A stretch of DNA of 64,000 nt. Origin: Eonycteris spelaea. Its lineage: Eukaryota; Chordata; Mammalia; Chiroptera; Pteropodidae. Below are positions 50,241 to 61,599 of this stretch, piece after piece. The notes beneath the pieces are model-generated. The model was not told where the DNA came from. It did no database searches and saw only the letters and a program-made list of their open reading frames with translations. Each line of letters opens with the position of its first letter. The first letter of the stretch is position 1. The stretch is taken from assembly GCA_003508835.1 (NCBI GenBank), contig PUFA01000068.1, positions 8,999,501 through 9,063,500 of the forward strand, written 5' to 3'. Position numbers and translations under genes: made by a program.

Positions 50241-51734
50241 ACAACTAAAAATATAATACATTATGTGATATATGGAAAGAATTCTTTTTCAACAATGCTA
50301 ATTAGAAAATTATTTCGATAAAGAATTCCTGATAAATAAAGTGTAATAGGGAGGGTAAGTGACTGCTTTTCAAGTCTTTTGATCATCTAAGTCACAAAAA
50401 CAAAACAAATGAATGGAGACTTATTTACAGAGGGGATGGGACACATCAGACTTTTTTAAACTACAAAATTGGGTTAGGGAGGTTTTGAAGAACCAACATA
50501 TTTGGCAGTGTCCCAAGAAAGCTATTTTTGAAGATTCTGCTTTCCAGAACGACATAAGAATGGCTTTTGTCATGGACCTTAGCTGTGTTTCAGACGAGCC
50601 AAAACTGAAAACTGAAAGAGACTAAATAAAACGTGTGTGTGCCCAGAGCAGGCCAGACCCTGCTGGCCGTGCACAGTGATGGCCAAGTCTGTCAAAGTGG
50701 GATAAAAGACTTCACTCTTCGAAACAGTTACAAACGCGTATAGAGCTTTGTGTGCCACATTCATGCAACCCTGGCATGCCACACCCTGAGTTTAGTCCTC
50801 GCTTAATCACTCTGAAAACATACATGGAAAATAGAGGGAATTGTGGACAGCTAAAATCACTATTTCGTTTAGGAAAATTTCAGAGGAAAGTCGTAGGGCT
50901 TTTTCCTAGAATGTTATGAAAATATTAAGCTATGATGATTGCTGCCAACATATTTCTAACCACTCTAGGAAAAGAAAACAACAACAACAAATAAGTTTCC
51001 AGCTCTTCTGAGTGACGACCTTGAGAAGCTTGCATGTAATTCGACTGCAACTACTTTACTTTTTCAGTTAATGGTGTTAAATGTGCCTCATAACTTCTAA
51101 TCCCGGTGGGGCTGTCATGGAGAAGGGTTTGGGGGAAGCTGTTTTAATTCTGGCTTTTGTTTCAGCCACTAAATGTAATGCCACATGATTGTTGACCCAA
51201 CAGTAATCCAGTTAAAAAACAGTCTCCAGAGTTACTGCATCATCAAAATTAACCCTGATTACATCAAATTATGTTGAAACAGACCACAGCTGTTTGCCCT
51301 GTTGAAGCAACTGCTTGAGAGCTCATCCAGAAGATACATCTGGGTGTCGAGAAGATATATTTGGGTTTTCATTTGTGTTTCTCAATGCGAATGTGGGAGG
51401 GAAACTCTATTCTGCTCAGAGTGCTTGGTGGGAGCCGAAAACCTTGTGATTCTCCAGAATCAAAAATCCTCTTAATTCCGAAAGAGAAGAAAACCTGACA
51501 CCTTTTGTTTGGGTTTCTATAGGAAGGATGTAAGAAGAAGAAATTCAAATCGGTTGAGCATTGCTCTTGTCGGCAGAAAGAAGTGGAACCAACTACAGAG
51601 GAGTGTGTCGGGATTTTCTGTGGTGGGCTATGTGCAGTGGTGTGCTAGGACTGGCTCATGCCAGATAGTTAAATTGTAAAAAAAATTTGCAAGCTGGTTA
51701 TTAAAAATAACATTATTAAAATTAAATTATAATT

Positions 51735-52395
51735 TTAAAAAATAGGAAGTAAGTATTGAAGATGTGGACAGAGTGGAGCCCTCATACATTGCTGGTAGGA
51801 ATGTAAATAGGGTAACCACTGTGAGAAACAGTTCTGTAAAAAGTTAAACACAGTTATAGTATGATCAGCAATCCATCTCCTAAGTATATACCCAAGAGTA
51901 CTGATAGTTCACACAAAAACTTGTACACGAATGTTCACAGCATCATTATTCATAATAGCCACAAAGTGAAAACAAATGAAATGTCCAACTGATGGATAAT
52001 TTTATCCATGCAATGGAATATTATTCAGCCATAAAAAGGAATGAAGAAAAACTGACATGTGCCACAACATAGATGAACCTTGGAAAACATTATACAAAGT
52101 TAAAGAAGGTAAACCCAAGAGGCCACATATTGTATGATTATGATTATATGAAATGTCAAAATTGGCAAATCCATGGAGACAGAAAGTAAAATTAGTGGTT
52201 GCCAGGGGTTAGGGTCGGGGGAATGGGAGTGGCTGCTAATGGATCTGGAGTTTCTTTTTGAGCTAACGAAAAATGTTCTGAAATTAGATAGCAATAATGG
52301 TTGCACAACTTGGTGAATGTACGAAAAACCACTGAATTGTCCACTTTAAAAGGGTGACATTTTTGGTATGTGAATGATGCCATAATAAAAAAAAT
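51735..52395 (+). mobile_element. LINE-1 3' end, sense
   Basis: 'agccctcatacattgctggt', 'ggaatattattcagccataa', 'ggttgccaggggttagggtc' and 'cactgaattgtccactttaa' plus an A-rich end. 5'-truncated, no ORF. Confidence 0.85.
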
Positions 52396-54184
52396 AATCA
52401 CATAAACTTACAATTAAATAAGTTACATTAAATACAAAGGGAATAAAGCAAAACTACATTTAAATTATATTTTGCTATTGTCTCTGCTCTTGGTGTTATG
52501 TCTATTTTTTCTTTATGTTGGTTTATTACTGTGTATCTCATAACTCTGTATTCAAAGACTTGAAGTTAATAGCTTGAAATTGGTCAGAAGTAGGGCGGGA
52601 AGAGTGTAGTATTTCCACCACAAAAATCATCACATACTACAAATTAAGGCCACCACCACCAGCAGGGAGCCAGTTCATAAATATTTACCAGCACTTCACT
52701 AGCTGTGTGGGTCAGACAATCATCTTGGGTAACTCCAGTAGAATTAGAGAGTTAGGTGAGATGCTCTTCCGGGACCCTTGGATCCCCAGCAAAACAAAGA
52801 CTAATAAATCTGCACAGCTACCATGCGTGTATTCAGTGCAGGATAAAATGGCATTTCTGGTCAACTGTTGGGTGAAACCCAGTTTGTGTCACGGGACTTG
52901 GTTTTTCCAGCTTTACTAGTATTGTGTGTAGGGATAAAGTGCTAGAGCTCCTCTACTAAAGCCAGATATCAAACCACAAATGATTCAATTCTTAGTCCCA
53001 GAGAGGAGGGTATCTGGGTAGTTTGTACAACAGTGTCAGGGTTTGGAAACTAAGAGTAACATAATATGGAGCCTGGGAGTAGAAGTCAAAAGGTCTAAGC
53101 CAATGGTCTGGAACCATTGTTTTTGAAAGTACCCCATGGTTTCAACCACTGAGAAACTGGGTAGAATTACCTCCATCTCCTCAGCCCTTCTCACCAGGCC
53201 AGTCCCTGTAGGTTTAAACACTCCAGCCACTTATAAAGACCTTCATAGGTACTATTCTCTGGGGGTGTATGAATCAGGGCATTATGGGTGCTCCAGGAGA
53301 CCACAGCTCCCACCTTATCCTTTAGGGTTGGTTCCTTCATTCTTACAACAAACATATAATGAGCATCTATTGTATCCCTGGTACCATGGTGGGTGGCTCT
53401 AGGGAAACATTTGCAGTACAGTGTGACAACCCAGTTTATGTAGGTGCAGTGCGATCTAAGAAAATGAACAACTGTGCTGGGGAATGGAGATGGTGAGTTT
53501 CAGGTAACGGAGTCTTGACCTCTGTTCAAGATCTAATTCAAGGGAAGAATTCTGTGAAAAAAGTTAAATATGATTTGGAGTACCAAGGCACTTTCCCAGG
53601 GTCTTTGTTCATGGGAGCATATGATAACTGATATTCCAGCATGACCTGTGAACACCACCGTTACCACTGCCACCAGTGTTGGCAGAAATGTCCCAGGAGC
53701 CTAACTGCCCCAAAGCAATTAACACAGGTTCTGATTCTTTACAAAGAAAACTTAGGAAGCTGGACTTGTGAAACTTTTTAAGAAAGCTTATTTCCAAAAT
53801 GTCTTCCACTGGTTGTAATGTCAAGTAACAGACCGTCAGCAGCCACAGACAGGGTGGGAACCCAATTATGTTTTCAACCACACCCCAAGCCCACTTCCAG
53901 ATCTCAGTCCCATCCAGATGCCAAAAGCTGATTTGAGTAAGTCAGAGTAATTTGGTGAAGAGAACCAAATGGGCTCAAAGCACCCAGGGGTTAAAGAGGT
54001 GCAAAACGCCAACATGCATGAGAGACAAGTGTCATGAAAGTCACCAGCCAAGGTGGTTCTGCTGGCCACAGTGGCCTTGACAGACAACACTCAGCTCTGA
54101 AATTAACCTGTCAACTAAATTGAAGGGGAGAAAAGGCAGAAAAGCTAGAACACAAATATCCATCCCCACCCCCAGTGCAATCAC

Positions 54185-54192
54185 TGACGTCA
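54185..54192. promoter_or_regulatory. Palindromic CRE motif TGACGTCA
   Basis: A full 8-bp CREB/ATF site about 2.7 kb upstream of the GAB2 ATG. It is only a motif match in intergenic DNA. Confidence 0.25.
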
Positions 54193-54661
54193 GCCCTGGC
54201 GTGGGTGGTATTAATCACACCAGCCTGGTGTGCAGTTGAGGACAGCTCTCCTTCCAGCCCTTCCAACCCGTTCCTGGGAGTGTTCCACCAGCCTTGCACC
54301 TGCCGCAGGCCACAAACCCTCAACTCTCAGACAGGCACGGATGCAGGCTGTCGCTGACGACACTCAAAGCCACAGTGTACCCTTTAGAACCCAGGCTTTG
54401 GAGGGGCAAAACATGGGTGCCATGCTATCCTACCAGGTGTGCATTTCTCTAATCTCTTCAATGCTCCCTCCACAGAAACCCTCCCCATAAGATGGTCACT
54501 TCCTGGAGATGAGAATGTAGAATTAATAACCCAAAGCGATCCTTGCAGCCGGTCTTTAATTCCTTCAGGAAATACCTATGGTCTTTAATCAAAATTGCCT
54601 AAATTATAGACTAGTGGTGCATATCCTCGCAGGTTGGGCGGTACTGTCATTTCAACCAATT

Positions 54662-54675
54662 CCGATAGATGGCGC
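54662..54675 (+). promoter_or_regulatory. Candidate CTCF-like motif, plus orientation
   Basis: CCGATAGATGGCGC agrees with the CTCF core (CCASYAGRKGGCRS) at 12 of 14 positions, including the AGATGGCGC half. It lies about 2.2 kb upstream of the GAB2 start codon. Confidence 0.4.
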
Positions 54676-54738
54676 TTAGCTTCATGTAAATAAGTCTGTT
54701 TTCTATTTCTCGCTCGCAGGGAGAGTTTTTTTAAAAAG

Positions 54739-54747
54739 AGAGAGAGA

Positions 54748-54800
<53 letters not shown>

Positions 54801-54872
54801 GAGCGAGAGGGAGAGAAAGGGAGGGAGGGAGGGGGAGAGAGAAAGAGAGAGAGCGCGCGAGAGAAAGACTGA
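54739..54872 (+). repeat. Long (GA)n / GGGA purine tract
   Basis: About 130 bases of nearly pure GA, with GGGA runs and a CGCGCGA interruption near 54853, on the plus strand. Confidence 0.95.
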
Positions 54873-56394
54873 GAAACTTACTAAAAGCCCAGACAGGAAC
54901 GTTCTGTCCGATAGCCATTTCCAGGCCTGGCACGCACCTTCAGACTCAGAAGACTGGAACCATACCAGGGTACAGTCAGGGCCCTCAGCACTCAGCAGTC
55001 CTGCCTCCTATGTGCAGCTTGATCTAGGCACTAGCAGCTTAATAATGAGAAAGATAGGGTAGCTGCAAACAAGCCATGTAATTTATCAGATTCTGCAATC
55101 CTTGAGACTTGGCACCATGACTCAGATGTGAATGAAGTCAGAAGTTGCTTTATTTTGTTTGGGAGTCACTGCCTCCTGATTGATTTGGCAGACTTGTGTA
55201 TTTTAATATTTGTCTCATAGGGTATTAAGGTACTTAGCCAGAGGTTAAAATGGCCATGATTCTGGTGGTGGCCCTTGTACGTGGCTTAAGGATCCCTAAA
55301 CTGGAAGGGTAGGGAAGCTCTGGTCTCCGCGACAGCGGGATCTGGCTTTAGATGCCATCCAGCAGCACACTGACTAGTGAAGAAAGTCAGTGAAATGTTG
55401 GGTCCAGGGGAGCAATTTCTAAATCTCCCAGAGTGTAAAACTTCCCAAGATCTGTAAAACCAGATGGATGTCCAACGACTTGAAACAACTAGTGTTGCGG
55501 CAGAGGCAGGGAAATGAATAGATGCTGCTTCCCTACTCACTCACCTTCCTGCAATTCCCTGTTGGTGCAGTGGGTTACTCTCATTTCTTGAAGAAGTTGG
55601 GGGAGGACCTACCTTTTAGTATTGCTTGTACAGGTACACTGTGAGTGGAAAAGAGCCCCTACCCACGATTTCATTTTTTCCTCCGCTCTCTCCCTGAAAT
55701 GGAGGGTTGTCTAGTGTGTGCTTCCGCATACTTCATCTCAGATAAATCTCACCCCACTGCAGTGAGAGAGGTACCATTATGTCCCAATTTTCATATGAAC
55801 ACCAGAGAGGCCTCATAACCTATGTCAATAAGTTGGAGGATTTTGACCCCAATTTCTTAGTCTACACCACCTTGCCTTCCGATTCGCCATGAAATACATT
55901 GATTCATTTTTGTTTCCTTGTTTCTGTAAATCATATGAATTTTCTTTTACTAAATTGTTTTGCCCAGAGTCAGTGAAAGAGCCAGCTGACCTTTATTTCC
56001 TGGTAGGTAATAAGAGGTCCCCAAGTTGATCTGCACACATGAAATTCCCCCATTTTAAAAAGCAGGTGAGCAGGACAACCCCACCGCCACCCCCCGGAAT
56101 TATAAACTTGGTTCTGCATCACACAGGCTTTGGGACTTTAAGCTATCAGTAAAATGGGAATAATACTGCCCACCCAGTTTGCAGACTCGTCGAGACAATT
56201 TTGTAAACAAGGAATGTAAGAGTCGAGCACGTAATAGTCTGTTTTCTTCATTCCTTCTCCCGCCAAGGGGGTGTGAGAGTTAAAGAAACTCTTGCTAGGA
56301 AGCGGAATTTCAGCAGAACCTGACCCAGTGAAACCTGAAACTCTGGGAATGGATAGGAAACTGGAGCAGCCCTCGAGTCCCTTCCTGACGACCC
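54873..56394 (+). other. Proximal GAB2 upstream region
   Basis: Mostly unique DNA without a recognisable repeat. GC rises gradually toward the CpG island. No gene visible. Confidence 0.6.
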
Positions 56395-57500
56395 TCTCTG
56401 AAAAATCGATTCGCGATCAAGAGCGCGCAACCCCTCCCTTCACCTCACTCCACCCGCATCCCCACTAGGGGCGCAGCCGCCTCCTCTGCGTGCTGCTGGA
56501 GGATTCGGGAATAAAGCAAGACCGCGCAGGGCGGGGGACCGCGGCCCGCCGCAGGCGTCCGGGCGAACCTCCGGCCTCTCGGGTCCAAAGCCTGGAGGCG
56601 GTGTTTGCGTCTTTGAAGCGGCGGCCGGGGGGCGCGGCGGGCTGTGGGCGTGGCGAGCGCGCACCGCCCTTCCTGCTGTGGCGCCCCCACCGAGTGCTCC
56701 CGGGCGCGCGCGGGCGAGGGGCGCGCGCGCGGCAGCCGGGCTCGCGCCGTGCCGCCCCGTCCTCAGCCCGCGGCCGCCGGCCGCCACGGCCCCTCCCCTC
56801 CCCCGCGAGCTGCGCACCGCCGGCCCCGCTGACCCAGCCTCCGGCGCCCGCGCCCTTGTCCGTGCGACCCCGCAGCGGGCTCCAGGCGGCCGGCAGCATG
56901 AGCGGCGGCGGCGATGTTGTGTGCACCGGCTGGCTGAGGAAATCGCCCCCCGAGAAGAAGTTGAGGCGCTATGTGAGTGCGGGCGGCCAGCGGGCGCGGC
57001 CGCGGGGGTGCAGGCGGGGGCGCCCTGCGGCCTGCCGGGGGTCTGGGGACTCCGGGAGCGACTTGCGGACGGGAGGGCGGGCCCCGGGCCTCCGGGGGGC
57101 GAGGAACGGCCAGCGCGCCTCGAGACTTGGGTCTGTGTGAGGCACCTGCACACCTGTCACAGGTGCGCCGCTGAGGGGCGGGGCGGGCGGGCCAGCAGGT
57201 GGAGGCTGCGGCTCCTTCACCGCGGGGTGGGCGCGGTAGCGGCGCCTTCCCAGCCAGCCTCCCTGTAAACTACATACAGTATTGAAGTTTGCATTGATTG
57301 TTTTTGGAGAGCGAGAGAGTTGATGCCCGGGGTTCGGGGACGATAGTAATCTTGAGCGGCTTCCGCCTGCAGGAATTGGGGGAGTGGGCAGGAAAGGGGA
57401 GCATAAACTGTGGGGCCGCTCAGCCTGGCCCCACAAAGGGCGAGGCGTCTCACACCCTTTCCCCGTTCCCTTTCTCTGCCCGCCCCTCCCGGTGGCCGCC
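56395..57500 (+). promoter_or_regulatory. GAB2: GAB2 CpG-island promoter and 5'UTR region
   Basis: Very GC-rich with dense CpG, unlike the AT-rich DNA on both sides. It contains several GC-box-like GGGCGG/GGGGCG runs and surrounds the GAB2 start codon. No TATA box is obvious. The transcription start cannot be placed from sequence alone. Long open frames on both strands here reflect high GC, not genes. Confidence 0.85.
56898..56972 (+). CDS. GAB2: GAB2 first coding exon (N-terminus of PH domain)
   Basis: ATG in the context GGCAGCATGAGC, then 25 codons: MSGGGDVVCTGWLRKSPP followed by EKKLRRY. The donor is TAT|GTGAGT, phase 0. GAB2 is a cytoplasmic docking protein. Its N-terminal PH domain binds PIP3 at the membrane, and the later parts (outside this window) recruit SHP2, PI3-kinase p85 and GRB2 below growth-factor and cytokine receptors. 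The visible residues are the start of the PH domain (V-C-T-G-W-L-R-K-S is the first strand). The next exon should begin around AWKKRW and lies beyond the right edge. Same strand as NARS2, with 20.5 kb between the NARS2 stop and this ATG. Start choice: it is the first ATG in frame and matches known GAB2 proteins. Confidence 0.96.
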
Positions 57501-58958
57501 TGCTTCCTTCCAGTCCACAGCTTCTGCATCATGGGCAGCGTCAGCGGCATGTGCAGCTCTTGTATGAAGTGACTCATTTGTTTGTCCCTCTTCTTTCCCT
57601 TTATTCTGTATGTCTCTCACATACATCCCACCACACCACACCACCACCCAACTCCTCGATGGTGACACTGCAGTTTTGGTCTGCTATAACTGACCCAGGT
57701 TTTGTGTTGTGCGGTCCTGGGTACTGGGGGGGTCGAGAGAAATCAAGGTTCTCAGCTGCCAGGTGGTGCTAACCGACAGTGTTTACTGAAATTGTTGGGA
57801 CAGCCTCTCCCTTCTAGGTGAGAAACTGGCAACATCAAGCAGAAGGTGGTACAGTCTGGTGCTGAGCGGTCAGGAGGTCTGGCTTCCCCCAAACAACAGA
57901 AGATGCCGTGCCTGATGGGTCAAAGTACAACTGGAGCCAATTACTGAGATTTGGCTGAAATCAGCCCTGGGCTGTTTGCAGGTGTTTTGAAATAGAAATA
58001 AGGTCGCTAAAAAGTGTCAAGGTCCCCCATCTCTTCCTTCTGCACTTCCTATGAAATGTCCTTGTTAAACTGACTCGAAGCTCTGGGATCATTCCCACAG
58101 CATGGAAGTGAGCTTGCTGTTGCCTTCCAGCTGCAGTGCATCAAGGGAGCTCTGAATAGACCCTGCCCTCTGTCAGCTGCACCAGTGGCTGTCCATGGGG
58201 GGAGAGGCAGAAGCTTACCAGAATTTCCTGTCTTGGCTCCCCAGATCAGAACCGAGGGACTCTGGCCTCTGGACTGAGGAAGTGACACTCTGTTTTTCAA
58301 AGGAAGTGTTGTTGGGGAGTGCAAGTGTATGTGTATGTAAATGAAATCGGGCTCTTATTTAGATTATTTGCTGGGAAAACATTCTAAGGATTTAACACAG
58401 GACTTTTGAAAGTGGACATCGGATTAAAATAGTAGGCATGGGGCAGTGATGTGTTCATCTAAGTTCTAAAGCTCATTTTCAGGCATGTACATGTAGCCAA
58501 AGAATTATAATTACTAAGAAACTTTTCTGCTCTTCAGGTTGTATCAGTTTATTAGGAAAGGTGATTTTTATATTAGGTTAAGGAAGAGTAATTTGCTATT
58601 AGTATTTTTATGTATACTAAAAAAATATATTTGCCCCCAAATAGTTTCCAAAAACCTGTCAATAAAAGTGTAAGACCATACCAGGTAGTGGAATAAAGTA
58701 TCCAGTAAAAATGTGACTGTTAACTGTCAATTTAGAACTCTAAAGAACCTTGAAACTTTGTTTTTGAAACCTTCTGCAAACAATTTGATATTGTATCTAC
58801 TTTTGACTAATGACTGTTTCAACTCTATCACTCAGACTCAGTTTATGACCCTTTTCTTGGGTATTTTTGTTTACAAAAAAAAAAAAAAACAACTTTAGCT
58901 CAAAATAACCAAGTTTGGAGGCTTTAGGGTCAAACAACTTCTTCACCCAGTTGAAGTA

Positions 58959-59016
58959 CAGGCATACCTCGTTTTATTGCACTTCAATTTATTTTACTAC
59001 ACAGGTGCTGTGGGTT

Positions 59017-59047
<31 letters not shown>

Positions 59048-59162
59048 TAATTGGAAGGCAGGACCCTCCACCAGCAAAAAGATTACAGCTCACTTTATTG
59101 CAGATGCTTGCTTTATTGCAGTGGTTTGTGACCAAACTTACATTATCTCTGAGGTATGCCTG
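58959..59162. mobile_element. Internally deleted Tigger (TcMar) element with intact ends
   Basis: The ends are CAGGCATACCTC and GAGGTATGCCTG, perfect 12-bp inverted repeats, and the element is flanked by TA on both sides (58957-58958 and 59163-59164), the Tc1/mariner target duplication. 'ccctccaccagcaaaaagat' and the 'ctttattgcagatgcttgct' phrase are Tigger1-type internal sequence. All of the transposase is missing. A (GTTTT)n expansion at about 59021-59048 sits inside. Confidence 0.85.
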
Positions 59163-59973
59163 TACATACTTGACTCCCTACAGTCATATGATGACCTTAG
59201 CCTCCTTTTCATCTTCCCTGCAGCTCCAGCACATAAGGCGTCTGACCAAACTAAGAGCTTTCCTTAGGCTAGGGTGTGATGTGTTCCATTGGTATGATTG
59301 GAAGTCTCTCCTACTGTGGAAGTTCAGTTCCTTTAGTTGAAACTGATCTGATCTGTGTAATCTTAAACTCTTGAGGAACTGTCTACTTTTACATGTTCTT
59401 TTCTTTATGGGTATTGAGAACATCTGTGCCCTGTTTTAAGTTAGAATTCTGCCAGTTTCCGCTGTTCATTAGAGGCCCAAGTTCATTAGAACCAAACTAG
59501 GAAAGAAGCATTTTTCCAGCCCTATTGCTAACCCCCCTCCTCAAAAAAAAATTCTGCTTATTCTAGCATATGTTCTAGCCATGTTGTATTATAGAATGAC
59601 AAATATATAAGATTGTATCAAGCATCTGAGATCATGGAAAAATCAGCACATAAAATAGATCACGACTATTTAAAATTAATTTAACAAACCGACCTCTTGT
59701 TAATTTAGGGAGGAGGTAGGTGTAGGGGAAAAAACAGCTTGAAAGAAGCTATGGCAAATGTTACCAAGGATTAGCTTTAGGAATTTTTTTTCATCAGCCT
59801 TTTCTAATTTATTAATCATAAAAAAAAATGTAAAAGGTCTATTCAGTATTTGCCGTGTGCCCTGGAAGAATTACAAAAAGTGACCTCTGCAGAGTAGCGA
59901 GTACTGCCTCTGGGGGCATCATGATATGATTGCAATGGGAGGCTGGTAGAAGGAACAGCCCCTCCCATCCTGC

Positions 59974-59978
<5 letters not shown>

Positions 59979-60022
<44 letters not shown>
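59979..60022. repeat. (TG)n microsatellite
   Basis: 22 uninterrupted TG units. Confidence 0.97.
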
Positions 60023-60025
<3 letters not shown>

Positions 60026-60178
60026 ATGTGAACACAGATATATACATGTATACAAAGCTGAAACCAGATTTTCTTGAGGAAAAACATTTAATGACATACA
60101 CTATTCTATAATTTTCTATTAATTTCACGGAGTTAAAAGATTTAGAAGGAAAGATTTAGGGAAAGAGTCGCAGCAGCA

Positions 60179-60193
60179 CTGCCCCCTGGTGGC
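60179..60193 (-). promoter_or_regulatory. Strong CTCF-like motif, minus orientation
   Basis: The plus strand reads CTGCCCCCTGGTGGC. On the minus strand it is GCCACCAGGGGGCAG, a full match to the CTCF core consensus. It lies 3.2 kb into GAB2 intron 1. Confidence 0.65.
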
Positions 60194-60659
60194 TAATTTG
60201 GAGAAAGTTGAGTATTGATTCTAATGAACAACTGAATTAATAAAACTGATTGTTTTTATTTTATTAAGTACATTTATTTATTAAATATTTGTGTCCCCGG
60301 TACTGTATTAGATGCTGGAAATAAAAATTAAGGTAACCCTTCAGTCTTAGCTGATGACCTTGCCTTCTCTTTCACAAAGAAAATTGAAGCTATCAGGGAG
60401 CAGCTGTCTGCACATACTGTGACCACATTTCCAAATGTATGTGTCTCCTGCATGGCTCCTTCCCTTTTCCCTTATTAGACTAGAGGAGGTACCCCTTCTG
60501 AGCTAAGCCTGCTACCTGTGCGCTGGATCATATATCCTCTCCTGCGTATTCAGATCATTCTTCCCGTTTGTCATGAATTTTCAACTTCTTCCCCTCTACT
60601 TATTCCTTTTCATTAATATTTAAACATACTTGCTTTTAACAAAATTCTCCCTCGGTATC

Positions 60660-61425
60660 ACACCCCTTCCTTCTCACTGTGCTTCCTCTTTTTCTTGTTA
60701 ATGGTTGTTTATATTGTCTTTATTTTTCCCGTCTTCTCAGTCATCTCTCATGTGAAACCTACTTTGTCATTTCACCAGAGCTATTCTCAAAAAGGCACTA
60801 GTGACATTCAGGTCACTAAATTCAGAGGTTTACTTTTCACTCATTTAAATTTCTCTCCTCACTCCTTGGTCACTCACTCACTCTTGAAACATCTTTCTCT
60901 TATCTTCATATATGATACCATATATACCTGGTTTTCCTCCTTTTATGGCCACTGTAAGTCTCATTTGCTAGTCTGACCCTCTCTCCCCAATCCTTAGAGC
61001 TTGAAGCTCCTTTGTACTCACAGTGGCTATGGTCTAGGCTCTTTTCTTCTCCTTGGAAAATTTAATCTAGTCCATTCTCCTGGCTTCAGTTATCATTTGC
61101 ATGCTAGTCGTTACCAAGTTAAATTTCCATCCCCAGGCTGTTTCCTGAACTCCAGATTTGCCTAGCCAGTTGTTAACTGGACATTACCTGAATATCTCCC
61201 AGGCAACACAAACTTACCACACCCAAAACTGAACTCTTCTTTATTATGCTTCGCCCCATGTCTGCTCAGGAAATGGTGCTGCTGACCACACAGTGGCTCA
61301 AGCATGAAACTTGGGAGTCATCTTGACTCCCTGTCACCCACTGTTCCACATCTAATCCTTCACCAAAACCCATGAGTGCTGTCATCTAATATTTTTTTCT
61401 GTGTTTTTCTGGATCCCCATTGCCA
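60660..61425 (+). repeat. L2 LINE fragment, sense
   Basis: Decayed L2 ORF2 region: 'aggcactagtgacattcagg', 'acctggttttcctcctttta', 'acacccaaaactgaactctt', 'gtcatcttgactccctgtca'. Confidence 0.7.
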
Positions 61426-61429
61426 TTAC

Positions 61430-61575
61430 TCTTAAGATTATCATTTTAATAACTGTCTGTTGAGCACTTACACTGTGCCATGCACTGTGCTTAGACCATG
61501 GATCTCTTAATTTAATCCTTTTAGCCCTATGAGAAAGGAAGTGACTTGCCCAGCATCACCTAGCTTTGTCCTAAA
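61430..61575 (-). repeat. MIR/L2-like repeat, antisense
   Basis: 'actgtctgttgagcacttac', 'actgtgccatgcactgtgct', then 'gtgacttgcccagcatcacc'. Confidence 0.6.
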
Positions 61576-61599
61576 GCCTGAGCATTTTTTGAAATTAAA

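Larger units (their letters stand above)
47341..54738. other. Intergenic sequence upstream of GAB2
   Basis: Besides the repeats listed, 47740-48540, 49140-49760, 50240-51730 and 52400-54660 show no gene I recognise. Confidence 0.7.

Noticed and set aside
52657..52680. Another CTCF-like motif (CCAGCAGGGAGCCAG)
   Set aside because: Three core positions disagree with the consensus, so it is within chance.
54748..54933. A minus-strand Ser/Leu repeat protein
   Set aside because: It is the translation of the GA tract.
56490..57140. A plus-strand frame open for 136 codons upstream of, and in frame with, the GAB2 ATG, suggesting an N-terminal extension
   Set aside because: The stretch has no in-frame ATG and lies in a CpG island where stops are rare. 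Several other frames on both strands are equally open, and known GAB2 begins at the 56898 ATG. Ribosome profiling would be needed to show a non-AUG start.
56440..57577. Long open frames on both strands (up to about 237 codons)
   Set aside because: All lie in the GC-rich island, overlap each other and have low-complexity Arg/Pro/Ala/Gly composition. They are side effects of base composition.
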